Positions 8,668-17,563 of a DNA stretch of 46,110 nucleotides are shown here, one piece after another. Positions within the stretch are counted from its first letter, which is position 1, and each line of letters starts with the position of its first letter. Source of the stretch: CAZMVY01 sp964653435. GTDB taxonomy: Bacteria; Planctomycetota; Phycisphaerae; UBA1845; PWPN01. The stretch spans positions 1-46,110 of the forward strand of contig CAZZFA010000039.1 in the NCBI GenBank assembly GCA_964653435.1, written 5' to 3'. The translations under genes were made by a program, and so were the position numbers. A model generated the notes under the pieces. That model ran no database searches. It saw only the letters and a program-made list of their open reading frames with translations, and had not been told where the DNA came from.

Positions 8668-9024
8668 ATGCCGATTGCCAAAGAGCTGACCGAGCAGATC
8701 ATCGGCGCCGCCATCGAGGCGCATCGCGAGCTGGGACCCGGCTTGCTCGAATCTGCTTACGAGGACTGTCTATGCCATGAGCTGGAGTTGCGACGAGTCA
8801 GGTACGCGCGCCGGGGTCCTTTTCCTGTCACCTGCAAGGGGATTCAGACCGATTGCGGTTATCGCCTGGACGTCGTGGTTGAGCTAAAGGCGGCTGAAGC
8901 GCTGTTGCCGGTCCACAGCGTGCGATTGCCGCCATACTTGCGTCTTACCGGCAAGAGAGTTGGGCGGTTGATCAACTTCAACGTACCGGTATTGCGGGAT
9001 GGCGTCCTGAGAAAAGTCTTATGA
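8668..9024 (+). CDS. GxxExxY protein, probably degenerate
   Basis: 118 residues from the ATG at 8668 (a TTG at 8641 would add nine). The family motif is intact: AAIEAHRELGPGLLESAYED. The C-terminus YLRLTGKRVGRLINFNVPVL is also well kept. The family has a PD-(D/E)XK-like look, and its role is unknown. Compared with my recollection of the consensus, about six residues are missing between GYRLD and ELK, where the segment LLVEDKVIVELK normally lies. The usual VHEAQLLTYL has become VHSVRLPPYL. The putative active site therefore looks damaged although the frame is open. It interrupts the vWA gene cluster and is flanked by inverted repeats. Confidence 0.75.
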   Translation: MPIAKELTEQIIGAAIEAHRELGPGLLESAYEDCLCHELELRRVRYARRGPFPVTCKGIQTDCGYRLDVVVELKAAEALLPVHSVRLPPYLRLTGKRVGRLINFNVPVLRDGVLRKVL

Positions 9025-9033
9025 TTTCATCTT

Positions 9034-9063
9034 CTTCTGTGTGCCTGCGTGCCTCCGTGGTGA
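9034..9063 (-). repeat. Right 30-bp inverted repeat of the GxxExxY cassette
   Basis: The reverse complement reads TCACCACGGAGGCACGCAGG then CACACAGAAG. The repeat ends three nt before the TTG start of the next gene, so it occupies that gene's ribosome-binding region. Confidence 0.8.
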
Positions 9064-9066
9064 GTC

Positions 9067-12000
9067 TTGGCATTCGCGTCGCCCATCTCATTTGAGCAGC
9101 CCTTGTGGCTCTTGCTCGGCCTGACGATCCCGGTGATCGCCCTTCTGTCGCAGCGCGCTCTGAACAGCCTGGACGCGCCCCGGCGGGCCCTGGCCATCGT
9201 GCTGCGATGCCTGCTCATCGCCCTGTTCGCCATGGTGCTCGCGCGACCCCAGCGCGTGCTGCGAACCGACCGGCTTGCCGTGTTCTTTCTCATCGACCGC
9301 TCACGCAGCATCCCGGACGAACTGCGGACGCGCGTCGAGGAGTATGTCCGCCGCAGCGCCAGGCTCGGCGAGCGTGCGGACAAGCTGGCGGTCATCGGCT
9401 TCGACGGCGACGCGGACATCGATCTGCCGCTCAGCCATAGCGGGGGCGACATCACCTCGTTCGGGCCGCCCATTCAACCCGATCGGACGGACGTCGCCCG
9501 AGCCGTCCGCACCGCCCTGGCCAGCTTCCCGGAGGGATACGGACGCCGCATCGTCCTGGCCACCGATATGAACCAGAACGCCGGCGACATCCTCGCCGAG
9601 GCCCGGGCCGCTGCCGCGAACGATGCCGTAATCGATATCCTGCCCCTGCGCTACGACTACCAGAACGAAATCCTGTTCGACCGGCTCGTGGTGCCCGCGC
9701 AGGCCCGGCGGGATACCCGCATCCCGCTCCGTATGATCATCAAGAGCCGCCGGCCGACCCGCGCCCGGCTGCGGATCCTCCACAACGATCGGCCGATCGA
9801 AATCAAGGACGACATCGTCGAGCTGGCGGGCGGCATGCGGCCCGAGGCCCTGCCGGCGATTCCGATTCTCGTCGCCGCGGGGGGAGTCCATCGGTTCGAG
9901 GCCCGCATCGAGCCGCTCGACCCGACGGCGGACACCCTTCCGCAGAACAATGTGGCATCGGCGTTCACGGTCGTCGAAGACCGCGGCAAGGTACTCATCC
10001 TCACGAACGAGGAAAAAGGCCTCGAAGACAACCGGCCGCTTCTCGAGGCTCTGCAACGGGAAAAGGTGGATGTGGAGATGTCCACGCCCGGCCGGATGCC
10101 CGTGGACCTGCTCACGCTCCAGGAATACGGGGCCGTGATCCTCGCCAACGTCTCCGCCGACCGCTTCACCGAGGAGCAGAAGCAGGGCCTCGCCGCCTAC
10201 GTCCGCGACATCGGCGGCGGCCTGATCCTGACCGGCGGAGACCAGAGCTTCGGCGCGGGCGGATGGATCGGCTCGCCCATCGAGGAGATCAGCCCTGTCG
10301 ATTTCGAGGTCAAGCACAAGAAGGTCATCCCGCGCGGGGCGCTCGTCATCATCATGCACAGTTGCGAGATCCCACGCGGCAACTACTGGGGCGAGCAGGT
10401 CGCGATCGCCTCGGTCAGGACAATCAGCTCGCTCGACTACATCGGCGTGCTCGCGTACTCCTGGTCGCCGGGCGGTGTGAACTGGGAAGTACCCCTCCAG
10501 CCGGCCACGAACAAGGACGCGATCATCAGCAAGATCAAGCAGATCAAGATCGGCGACATGCCCGACTTCGCCACGACGATGGAGATGGCCGTCAAGGGCC
10601 TCCTCGGCCTCCAGGGCGTCGCGCAACGCCACGTGATCATCATCAGCGACGGCGACCCCTCGCCCCCGAGCCACGCGACGCTGCAGCGGATGGTCGACAA
10701 CCAGATCACGTGCTCCACGGTCGGCATCGGCTACGGCCAGCACGTGATGGAAAGCTCGCTCCGCCAGATCGCCAAGGCCACCAACGGCCGCTTCTACGCC
10801 TGCAAGAACCCCAACCAGTTGCCGCAGATCTTCGTGAAGGAATCCAAGGTGGTCCGGCGATCGCTCATCGACGAGACCCCGTTCGAACCGAAGCTGGTCT
10901 ATGGCCTCGCGGAAACGGTGCGGGGCTTCGGCAACGTCCCGTTCCCGGCTCTCAAGGGGTTGGTCCTGACGACGCCCAAGCCGGCCGCCATCGAGATGCC
11001 GCTGGTCCGCTCCGGCGGCGACGGCGACGACCCGCTCATGGCCCAGTGGCAGTACGAACTGGGCAAGGTCCTCGTGTTCACCTCGGGGCGCTGGACGAGC
11101 TGGGGCGAGTCGTGGAAGTCCTGGAACCGCTTCGGGGCATTCTGGGCACAGGTGGTGCGCTGGGCGATGCGTGCCCCGGGATCGACCGAATTCGACGTGG
11201 TGACACGGCTGGAGGGCGACAAGGGGCGGGTCCTGATCGAGGCCCTGCGGCAGGACGCCTCCTTCCTGAACAACATGACATTCGACCCTCGCTTCAGTCG
11301 GGTCGTCAGTCCGGACCTGACGGCGAAGCCCATTCGGCCGGTTCAGACCGGCCCGGGACGGTACGAAGCCACATTCGATGTCAAGGACAACGGGAACTAC
11401 CTGGTCAACCTGAAGTATGACGCCCCCAACCACGAAGGCGGCATCCTGCGCACCGGGCTGACAATGCCATACTCCCCCGAGTACCGCGAGCTCAGCGCGA
11501 ACCTGCCGCTCATGGAGCAGGTCCGCTCGGCGACCGGCGGGCGGATGCTGACGATGGATCCGCTGACTGACGACGTGTTTCACTACAAGCGGCCCATTAC
11601 GCTGTCGCGGCGACCGATCTGGCGGGAAACGGTCCTGTGGGCGCTGTTGCCCCTGTTCCTGCTCGATGTGGCCGGCCGCCGACTCGCCTCCGCCCTGGCG
11701 TTGTCGATCTACGCGGAGGCGACCATCCTGGCCGTGCTGCTGGGGGTGTGCATCACCGCGCATGCGTCGGGATGGACCTGCGTCGGCGCGATCATCCTCG
11801 CGGAGATGGTCGGTTGGACGATCCGCAAGGACTACATCCTGCCGGCGATCCGGTTCTTCACGCATTCGGTCTGGGCGCTCGGCCGGGCGGGACAGCGGAG
11901 CACCGAATCGCTGGCCCAGCTCAAGACGGCCAAGGACCGGGTCCGCGGTGAAATGGCCGAACCGCAGAGGCGGGCGACAGGCGAAACGGAGGAGGAGCGG

Positions 12001-12258
12001 GAGCCGATCCCGCTCGAGCCCGGGCCGGATCGCGGCGCCCGCTTCGATGTGGGCGACCGGAAGGCGACCGAAGCGGCCGGCGACCTGACCGAGGCACTGG
12101 GGGGCGCGAAGCCCGACGCGATGCCTTCCGGCGGCGGCCGCCCCGGCGGAAAAGCCAAGGGCCAGGCCGCCTCGCAGACCGAACTGACGGCGCGCCTGCT
12201 CAAGGCGAAGCGGCGGGCGCAGCAGGATATGGACGCTCGCAAAGAGAAAGGTGAATAA
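9067..12258 (+). CDS. Giant vWA membrane protein with glutamine-amidotransferase-like domain
   Basis: A 1063-residue protein. Two N-terminal membrane helices (about 12-28 and 40-58) precede a vWA-like domain with an intact MIDAS DxSxS (D77, S79, S81). A class-I glutamine-amidotransferase-like region (about 310-405; LILTNEEKG ... GGGLILTGGD) follows. A second vWA fold starts near residue 425 with its metal motif degraded (MHSCEI) but with IIISDGDPSPPS kept. The C-terminus has further membrane helices (about 855-925) and a basic, Gly-rich tail. Such proteins partner MoxR ATPases in Planctomycetota. The only plausible start is TTG at 9067, right after the GxxExxY inverted repeat, with GGTGAG very close. 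The original start may have been altered by the insertion. Confidence 0.82.
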   Translation: MAFASPISFEQPLWLLLGLTIPVIALLSQRALNSLDAPRRALAIVLRCLLIALFAMVLARPQRVLRTDRLAVFFLIDRSRSIPDELRTRVEEYVRRSARLGERADKLAVIGFDGDADIDLPLSHSGGDITSFGPPIQPDRTDVARAVRTALASFPEGYGRRIVLATDMNQNAGDILAEARAAAANDAVIDILPLRYDYQNEILFDRLVVPAQARRDTRIPLRMIIKSRRPTRARLRILHNDRPIEIKDDIVELAGGMRPEALPAIPILVAAGGVHRFEARIEPLDPTADTLPQNNVASAFTVVEDRGKVLILTNEEKGLEDNRPLLEALQREKVDVEMSTPGRMPVDLLTLQEYGAVILANVSADRFTEEQKQGLAAYVRDIGGGLILTGGDQSFGAGGWIGSPIEEISPVDFEVKHKKVIPRGALVIIMHSCEIPRGNYWGEQVAIASVRTISSLDYIGVLAYSWSPGGVNWEVPLQPATNKDAIISKIKQIKIGDMPDFATTMEMAVKGLLGLQGVAQRHVIIISDGDPSPPSHATLQRMVDNQITCSTVGIGYGQHVMESSLRQIAKATNGRFYACKNPNQLPQIFVKESKVVRRSLIDETPFEPKLVYGLAETVRGFGNVPFPALKGLVLTTPKPAAIEMPLVRSGGDGDDPLMAQWQYELGKVLVFTSGRWTSWGESWKSWNRFGAFWAQVVRWAMRAPGSTEFDVVTRLEGDKGRVLIEALRQDASFLNNMTFDPRFSRVVSPDLTAKPIRPVQTGPGRYEATFDVKDNGNYLVNLKYDAPNHEGGILRTGLTMPYSPEYRELSANLPLMEQVRSATGGRMLTMDPLTDDVFHYKRPITLSRRPIWRETVLWALLPLFLLDVAGRRLASALALSIYAEATILAVLLGVCITAHASGWTCVGAIILAEMVGWTIRKDYILPAIRFFTHSVWALGRAGQRSTESLAQLKTAKDRVRGEMAEPQRRATGETEEEREPIPLEPGPDRGARFDVGDRKATEAAGDLTEALGGAKPDAMPSGGGRPGGKAKGQAASQTELTARLLKAKRRAQQDMDARKEKGE

Positions 12259-12390
12259 GATCGTTCCGTGTCCGTCGTTTATGGTGCGTAGTTCTCTGTC
12301 CGTTGTTCGTTGTGCCTGGGAAGTCGCATGCAGTCCCACGGACGACCGACAACGCGACCGACGGGAGACGATGAATCGCAGGAGACGTAT

Positions 12391-13413
12391 ATGACTGCAA
12401 ACGGCATCGATCCGAAGGTGGAGAAGGCCTGCGAAGAGTTCCGCCGGAAGTACGCCGCCGTCCGCGGCGAGATCGCCAAGGCTATCGTGGGCCATGAACA
12501 CATTGTGGACGGCGTGCTCACGTGCCTCTTCGTCGGCGGACACGCGCTGCTCGAAGGCGTGCCCGGGCTGGGCAAGACGTACCTGATCCGCTCGCTCGCC
12601 CAGGCGTTGAGCCTGCGGTTCAACCGCATCCAGTTCACGCCCGACCTGATGCCCGCCGACATCATCGGCACGAACGTCATCATGGAGGACCAGGCCAGCG
12701 GCCGGCGCGAGTTCCAGTTCCAGAAGGGGCCGCTCTTCACGCAGATGCTTCTGGCCGACGAGATCAACCGCGCCACACCCAAGACGCAGTCCGCCCTCCT
12801 CGAGGCGATGCAGGAGCACGCCGTCACCGTCGCCGGGCACCGGTACGTCCTCGAGGAGCCGTTCTTCGTGATGGCCACGCAGAACCCCATCGAGCAGGAG
12901 GGCACCTACCCGCTGCCCGAGGCGCAGCTCGACCGGTTCTTCTTCAAGCTCATCGTCGAGTACTCCAACCGCGAGGAGCTCAAGACGATCCTCGACCGGA
13001 CGACGACGGGCCACCAGCCCGACATCAGGCCCGTGATGACGCAGGAAGAAATCCTCGGCGCGCAGCGGCTCGTGCAGCGGGTCGTGATGGCGCCGCACGT
13101 GCAGGACTACGCGATCCGCCTCGTCCTGGCCACGCACCCGAACGGCGAGTTCGCCGTCGAGGCCACCAACAAGTACGTCCGCTGGGGCTCCAGCCCGCGC
13201 GGGGCCCAGTCGGTCACCCTGGCCGCCAAGGTGCAGTCGCTGCTCGACGGCCGATTCAATACGAGTTTCAGCGACGTGAAGGCCGTGTTCATCCCGGCTA
13301 TGCGCCACCGCATCCTGCTCAACTTCGAGGGCGAGGCGGAGGGCGTCAGCACGGACGACGTGCTGGCGGAGATCCTGGAACGGACACCGACCATGACGGA
13401 GGCGGCGGCGTGA
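12391..13413 (+). CDS. moxR: MoxR-family AAA+ ATPase
   Basis: 340 residues, the normal MoxR length. Walker A is GVPGLGKT with K62, Walker B is LLADEINRA, sensor 1 is ATQNPIEQEG, and the insert YPLPEAQLDRFF is typical of the family. MoxR proteins act as chaperone-like ATPases that help insert metal or assemble partners containing vWA domains, which are encoded on both sides here. GGAGA stands 5 nt before the ATG. The 132-bp gap upstream contains only direct GTCCGT/GTTCGTTG-type low-complexity sequence. Downstream lies a G-rich heptad array before the DUF58 gene. Confidence 0.93.
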   Translation: MTANGIDPKVEKACEEFRRKYAAVRGEIAKAIVGHEHIVDGVLTCLFVGGHALLEGVPGLGKTYLIRSLAQALSLRFNRIQFTPDLMPADIIGTNVIMEDQASGRREFQFQKGPLFTQMLLADEINRATPKTQSALLEAMQEHAVTVAGHRYVLEEPFFVMATQNPIEQEGTYPLPEAQLDRFFFKLIVEYSNREELKTILDRTTTGHQPDIRPVMTQEEILGAQRLVQRVVMAPHVQDYAIRLVLATHPNGEFAVEATNKYVRWGSSPRGAQSVTLAAKVQSLLDGRFNTSFSDVKAVFIPAMRHRILLNFEGEAEGVSTDDVLAEILERTPTMTEAAA

Positions 13414-13415
13414 AG

Positions 13416-13575
13416 CCGGGTTCCGGGTTCCGGGGTCCGGGGTCCGGGGTCCGGGGCCCGGGTTCCGGGGCCCGGGTTCCGGGGTCCGGGGTCCGGGGTC
13501 CGGGTTTCGGCGTCCGGTAGAGGCAAACGCTGACCGGTCTTCCGGAACCCGGAACCCGAAACCCGGAACCCGAGT
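13416..13575 (+). repeat. G-rich 7-bp tandem array with complementary downstream arm
   Basis: From 13416 to about 13512 the sequence is a heptanucleotide repeat of the types CCGGGGT and CCGGGTT. GGGG runs occur every 7 nt (for example 13432, 13439, 13446, 13453), which fits a G-quadruplex consensus on the plus strand. From about 13540 to 13574 the complementary pattern CCGGAACCCGGAACCCG appears, so the transcript could also fold into a long hairpin. It fills the gap between moxR and the DUF58 gene. Confidence 0.85.
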
Positions 13576-13598
13576 CGGTGAGCTTGCGAGTATCAGCC

Positions 13599-14498
13599 AT
13601 GCCCACGGCGACATCGAATAAGGACGAACTGCTGAGCCCGGACTTCATGGCGAAGCTTGACCAGCTCGACATCGTGTCGCGCAAGATCTTCATCGGCCGG
13701 ATGAAGGGCGAACGGCGGAGCAAGCGGCGGGGGCAGTCCGTGGAGTTCGCGGATTATCGCAACTACGTCGTGGGCGACGACCTGCGTTTTCTCGACTGGA
13801 ACATCTACGCCCGCCTCGAACGCCTCTTCCTCAAGCTCTTCCTCGAGGAGGAGGATCTGCACATCAGCATCCTGCTCGACACGAGCAAGTCCATGGACTG
13901 GGGCGACCCGCACAAGGGCCTCTACGCCAAGCGCGTCGCCGCCGCCCTCGCCTACGTCGGCCTGATCAACTACGACCGCGTGAGCCTCTACGCATACTCC
14001 GGCTCGCTCGACGCCCGGATGGTCGGGGTCCGCGGCCGTCCCCTCATGCACCGGATCATCACCTTCCTTTGCCAGACGCCGTTTGAGGGCGCCAGCCACC
14101 TCGCCGCCGCCTGCAAGACCTTCGCCCTGGGCCACCCGCAGCAGGGCGTGCTGATCATCCTGAGCGACTTCCTCGATAAGGGCGGCTTCGAGAACGGTCT
14201 GCGATACGTCCTCGGACGCAACCTCGACGTCTACGCGATCCAGATCCTCGCGCCGGACGAGATCGAGCCGAAGCTCACCGGCGACCTGCGGCTTCGCGAC
14301 ATCGAAGACGCCGATGTCGCCGAGGTCACAATCAGCCGCGCCCTGATCAACCGGTACAAACAGAACCTGCAGGCCTACTGCGGCGGCCTCCGCGACTACT
14401 GCACCCGCCGGGGCATCTGCTACGCGTTCACCAGCACACAGGTGCCGTTCGATCAGCTTGTGCTCGGCTACCTGCGGCAAAGGGGGTTGCTGCGATGA
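13599..14498 (+). CDS. DUF58 domain protein
   Basis: 299 residues from the ATG at 13599. A GTG at 13578 in frame would add seven and cannot be ruled out, since neither has a strong Shine-Dalgarno site. It carries the DUF58 signatures RRGQSVEFADYRNYVVGDD and LDWNIYARLERLFLKLFLEE, then a vWA-like fold with DxSxS as DTSKSM. Such proteins usually sit between MoxR and the membrane vWA proteins and are assumed to be a scaffold or client. Here the gene overlaps the BatA-like gene by 4 nt (ATGA), so translation is coupled. Confidence 0.92.
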   Translation: MPTATSNKDELLSPDFMAKLDQLDIVSRKIFIGRMKGERRSKRRGQSVEFADYRNYVVGDDLRFLDWNIYARLERLFLKLFLEEEDLHISILLDTSKSMDWGDPHKGLYAKRVAAALAYVGLINYDRVSLYAYSGSLDARMVGVRGRPLMHRIITFLCQTPFEGASHLAAACKTFALGHPQQGVLIILSDFLDKGGFENGLRYVLGRNLDVYAIQILAPDEIEPKLTGDLRLRDIEDADVAEVTISRALINRYKQNLQAYCGGLRDYCTRRGICYAFTSTQVPFDQLVLGYLRQRGLLR

Positions 14499-16510
14499 AT
14501 CTGCCGATCAGCCTCCTGGCACCCTGGTCCGCGCTCGTCGCCGCCGCCGTCATCCCGCCCCTGGTGTTGCTCTACTTCCTCAAGCTCAAGCGGCGGGAGC
14601 AGCCGATCTCGTCCACCCTGCTCTGGAAGCGGGCCGTGGAGGACCTCCAAGTGAATTCGCCGTTCCAGCGGCTCCGCAATAACCTGCTGCTGCTGCTCCA
14701 GATTCTCGTCCTGCTCCTGGCCGTGCTCGCGATTACCGAGCCGATATGGAAACGGGCCAAGGCCCGCGAGAAGACCATAATCGTCCTCGTGGACCAGTCC
14801 GCCAGCATGAGCACCGTAGAGGCGGACGGCCGCACCCGCCTGGAGAAGGCCAGGGAGCTCGCACGACAGATGGTCGACGACATGGGCGCCGCCGACCAGA
14901 TGATGATCGTGGCCTTCGCGGAGCGGGCGCGGACGGTTGCCAGCTTCACGAACGACAAGACGCTGCTCAAGAAGCAGATCGACGCGATCGAGCCGACGGA
15001 TGCCCCCACCCGCCTGCGCGATGCGCTGACCCTGGCGCAGGCCTACTCCACACCGGTCGGCGAGGGCATCGGGGTGACGGCCAGCCCCCTCGCGCCGGCA
15101 CACCTCATCCTGCTCTCCGACGGCCGGATCGCCGACGCCGCGGAACTCACGCTGCGGCGCGGCACGATGGAGATGGTCTCCGTCGGCGCGGCGGCGAACA
15201 ATGTGGGCATCGTGAACATGGACATCCGGCGGAACTACGAACAGCCGGAGAAGGTCAGCGTCGTGGTCCGCGTTCGCAACTTCGGCCCCGAGCCGGTGAG
15301 GCGAGACCTGTCGCTTTTCATCGACGGCGAGATGAAAGAGGTTCGTGAGCTCGGCACGCTGGCCGCGAATGTGCGGAAGGCCACAAGCGCCCCCGCCGAC
15401 GCCGCCGAGATGTCCGACATGCCGCCCGAGGGCAGCGAGATCGTCGTGGCGTTCGACATCGCGCACGAGACGGCGGGGCGGATCGAGGCGCGGCTCAGCG
15501 GCTCCGACGCCCTGCCCGCCGACGACCGCGCATTCGGCACGATCGACGCGCCCCGGCCCGTCTCGACACTGCTCGTCACGCGGGGCAATTACTTCCTCAA
15601 GCTCGCGCTGGCGGCGCTGCCGGGGCAACCGCCGGTGATCCTTTCCCCGGAGCAGTACGAAGCAGCGAAGGACGAGGAACTGCTCGCCGACGGCCGGATG
15701 AGGTACGATGTCGTCGTCTTCGACGCGTGCAGCACCGACCGCCTGCCTCCCGGCAACTACATCTTCTTCGGCGGCGTCCCGAAGCTCGACGACGTAAAGA
15801 TCACCGGCGAGGTGAGAAACGGCCTGTTCGTCGACTGGGACAATACGCACCCCGTCCTGCGGCATGTCGTCGTCGAGCTGATTCACGTGCTCCAGTGGAA
15901 CCGGCTCGAGATGCCCCGGGAGGCGCAGACACTCATCGAGGGAACGGATGGCCCCGTCCTCTCGCTGCTCGGGCGCGACCGGCGACAATTCCTGATCTGT
16001 GCGTTCAGCCTGTTCGACCCCGCGCGGGAGCACCTGAACACCTCGTGGGTAATCGACGTGCAGGGATTCCCCGTCTTCATGTACGACGCGGTCCAGTTTC
16101 TCGCCGGTAACATCAGCGCGGCCGGCAACCGGAGCTTTCCGCCGGACGCGGCGGTCGCGATCCCGGCCAGGCCCGGGGCGAAAGCCGTGGCCGTGCGCCG
16201 CCCCGACGGCTCGAAGGACAGCGCCCCCGTCCGCGAGGACGGCGTGGCCTACTATGCGAACACGACCCGGGCCGGCTTGTACGTCGCCGAAAACGCGGCG
16301 GGCGACAACGCCGCCTTCGCCATAAACCTGTTCGACGATCAGGAAAGCAACATCCGCCCGCGCCCGCAACTCCGGCTCGGCACCGAGCGAATCGCCGGCG
16401 CCCCCGCCGCCGAACGCGTCAACCGGCCCCTCTGGCCCTACCTGATCCTTGCCGCCCTGCTCATGTCGTTCGTGGAATGGATCATCTACAACAGGCGGGT
16501 GTTTGTGTAA
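14495..16510 (+). CDS. BatA-like vWA membrane protein
   Basis: 671 residues. The N-terminal BatA module has two membrane helices (about 8-28 and 64-82) around LKLKRREQPISSTLLWKR. The vWA domain has an intact MIDAS in VDQSASMS (D100, S102, S104) and LILLSDGR. A long extracytoplasmic region with Ig-like beta content follows, and a final membrane helix lies near 645-662. It is probably an inner-membrane partner of the MoxR ATPase. It overlaps the DUF58 gene by 4 nt and is the last gene of the cluster. A dispersed repeat follows. Confidence 0.88.
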   Translation: MNLPISLLAPWSALVAAAVIPPLVLLYFLKLKRREQPISSTLLWKRAVEDLQVNSPFQRLRNNLLLLLQILVLLLAVLAITEPIWKRAKAREKTIIVLVDQSASMSTVEADGRTRLEKARELARQMVDDMGAADQMMIVAFAERARTVASFTNDKTLLKKQIDAIEPTDAPTRLRDALTLAQAYSTPVGEGIGVTASPLAPAHLILLSDGRIADAAELTLRRGTMEMVSVGAAANNVGIVNMDIRRNYEQPEKVSVVVRVRNFGPEPVRRDLSLFIDGEMKEVRELGTLAANVRKATSAPADAAEMSDMPPEGSEIVVAFDIAHETAGRIEARLSGSDALPADDRAFGTIDAPRPVSTLLVTRGNYFLKLALAALPGQPPVILSPEQYEAAKDEELLADGRMRYDVVVFDACSTDRLPPGNYIFFGGVPKLDDVKITGEVRNGLFVDWDNTHPVLRHVVVELIHVLQWNRLEMPREAQTLIEGTDGPVLSLLGRDRRQFLICAFSLFDPAREHLNTSWVIDVQGFPVFMYDAVQFLAGNISAAGNRSFPPDAAVAIPARPGAKAVAVRRPDGSKDSAPVREDGVAYYANTTRAGLYVAENAAGDNAAFAINLFDDQESNIRPRPQLRLGTERIAGAPAAERVNRPLWPYLILAALLMSFVEWIIYNRRVFV

Positions 16511-16589
16511 CCGCGTGGGGAAGGTGGGAGACTGAGAAACAGCGACGTCGGCCCCCCCTTTCGCCTTCCCATCCTTGCGTTCTCCCGTT

Positions 16590-16798
16590 TTTCCCAAGCC
16601 GGCCTTCGGCCGCAACCGGACACGGGCGCGCCGGCCCCCGTCATGCGAAGCGAAGCATCCGGATTCTCTGCGCCAATCCGCCGGATTCTTCGTCGCTGCG
16701 CTCCTCAGAATGACAGCCAGTGCTACCGCCGCAGCGCGATCCATGCGCGCAAGGCACGCCGCGCGCAAGGCGCGCAAAAGCCGCGACGCAAGACTCTA
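16590..16798 (+). repeat. Dispersed ~205-bp gene-end repeat, copy A
   Basis: Modules in order: hairpin GGCCTTCGGCC, CAACCGGACACGGG, GCGAAGCGAAGCATCCGG, CGCCAATCCGCCGG, ATTCTTCGTCGCTGCGCTCC, CAGAATGAC, then CGCGCAAGGCGCGCAAAAGC and GACGCAAGACTCTAC. It fills the space between the convergent BatA-like and comF genes, and its last bases include the comF stop codon (CTA on this strand). Positions 16511-16589 hold nothing recognisable. Confidence 0.85.
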
Positions 16799-17563
16799 CA
16801 CGTCGATCATCGCCGCATTCGTGGAGTCGGCCTTGGCGAGGATCGCAACGTAAACCGCACGCGCCCCGGCCTTCTTGAGCACGCGGACGTTCTCCTGAAT
16901 TGTTGCGCCGGTGACCATTACATCGTCCACCAGGCAGAATGTCCGCCCTTGCACGCGCGCCCGCCGCCGCAACGCGAACATGCCCCGGACATTCGCCCGC
17001 CGATCCGTCGCCGACAGCCCGATCTGGCTCCGCCCGCGCCTCGGACGCGACAGCAGATTCTCCACCGGCAGCCCCAACGCGCGGGCGGCCGCGCAGGCCA
17101 AGGCGCCGGTTGAAAAGAAGCCTCGCCGGCACCGCACCGTCCAGTGGCTCGGCACCGGCACGATCGCATCAAGTTCACCGCGCCAGGACGTGCCCTCGAC
17201 GCGGGCCGCGAGGTACCCCCCGAGCGCCTTGTCGAGCCGCTGCTGCCCGGCAAACTTGTATTGCCGGATCAGGCTCCGCACCAGGCCCGTGTACGAGGCG
17301 ATCCGCACAAGCCCGTCGTGGGCGAACCGGTCCAGGCTGCAGCGACCGCAACGGCCATCCACGACCTCGTACGGCCCGGCGTCCCGACCGCACATCGGGC
17401 AGTAGAGTACCCCGATCGCCTCGCCCATGGCCGCCGCACACGCCTCGCACCACGCCGCCTTGGGGCCGAAGAGCACGGCGCGGCAGCCGAAACAAGCCTG
17501 TGGGAACAGCGTATCGGCCACAGCGCTCCAGACCGTGTGCAACCGCTCCGCCACCGTGCTCAT
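16796..17563 (-). CDS. comF: ComF-family phosphoribosyltransferase-like protein
   Basis: 255 residues, normal for ComF. The N-terminal part has paired cysteines (C24/C27, C39/C42, C55/C58, C72/C75) forming the zinc-finger-like double-zinc ribbon. The C-terminal half is a type-I PRTase fold with PVPSHW and the PRPP-loop CLVDDVMVTGATI. ComF proteins support natural transformation in model species, while in others the role is not settled. The ATG at 17563 was chosen because the Cys domain begins about 20 residues in. The open frame continues upstream without homology. The stop codon TAG lies inside the end of dispersed-repeat copy A. Confidence 0.88.
   Translation of the reverse strand: MSTVAERLHTVWSAVADTLFPQACFGCRAVLFGPKAAWCEACAAAMGEAIGVLYCPMCGRDAGPYEVVDGRCGRCSLDRFAHDGLVRIASYTGLVRSLIRQYKFAGQQRLDKALGGYLAARVEGTSWRGELDAIVPVPSHWTVRCRRGFFSTGALACAAARALGLPVENLLSRPRRGRSQIGLSATDRRANVRGMFALRRRARVQGRTFCLVDDVMVTGATIQENVRVLKKAGARAVYVAILAKADSTNAAMIDV

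Larger units (their letters stand above)
8601..9063. mobile_element. GxxExxY cassette bounded by 30-bp inverted repeats
   Basis: Positions 8601-8630 and the reverse complement of 9034-9063 agree at 26 of 30 bases, both starting TCACCACGGAG. The repeats flank only the GxxExxY gene and lie inside an otherwise co-directional cluster. From memory, near-identical CACGGAG-type repeats surround GxxExxY genes in many unrelated genomes, which suggests a mobile or mobilised cassette. It has no transposase, so any movement would need help in trans. Confidence 0.65.

Noticed and set aside
9301..13614. Very long minus-strand open frame (1437 codons) opposite the vWA/MoxR genes
   Set aside because: It lies antisense to two well-supported genes, has a low-complexity translation rich in Arg, His, Asp, Val and Leu, and arises from GC-rich codon use.
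16575..16853. Short frames with peptides such as RSEERSDEESG
   Set aside because: These are translations of the dispersed repeat, not proteins.
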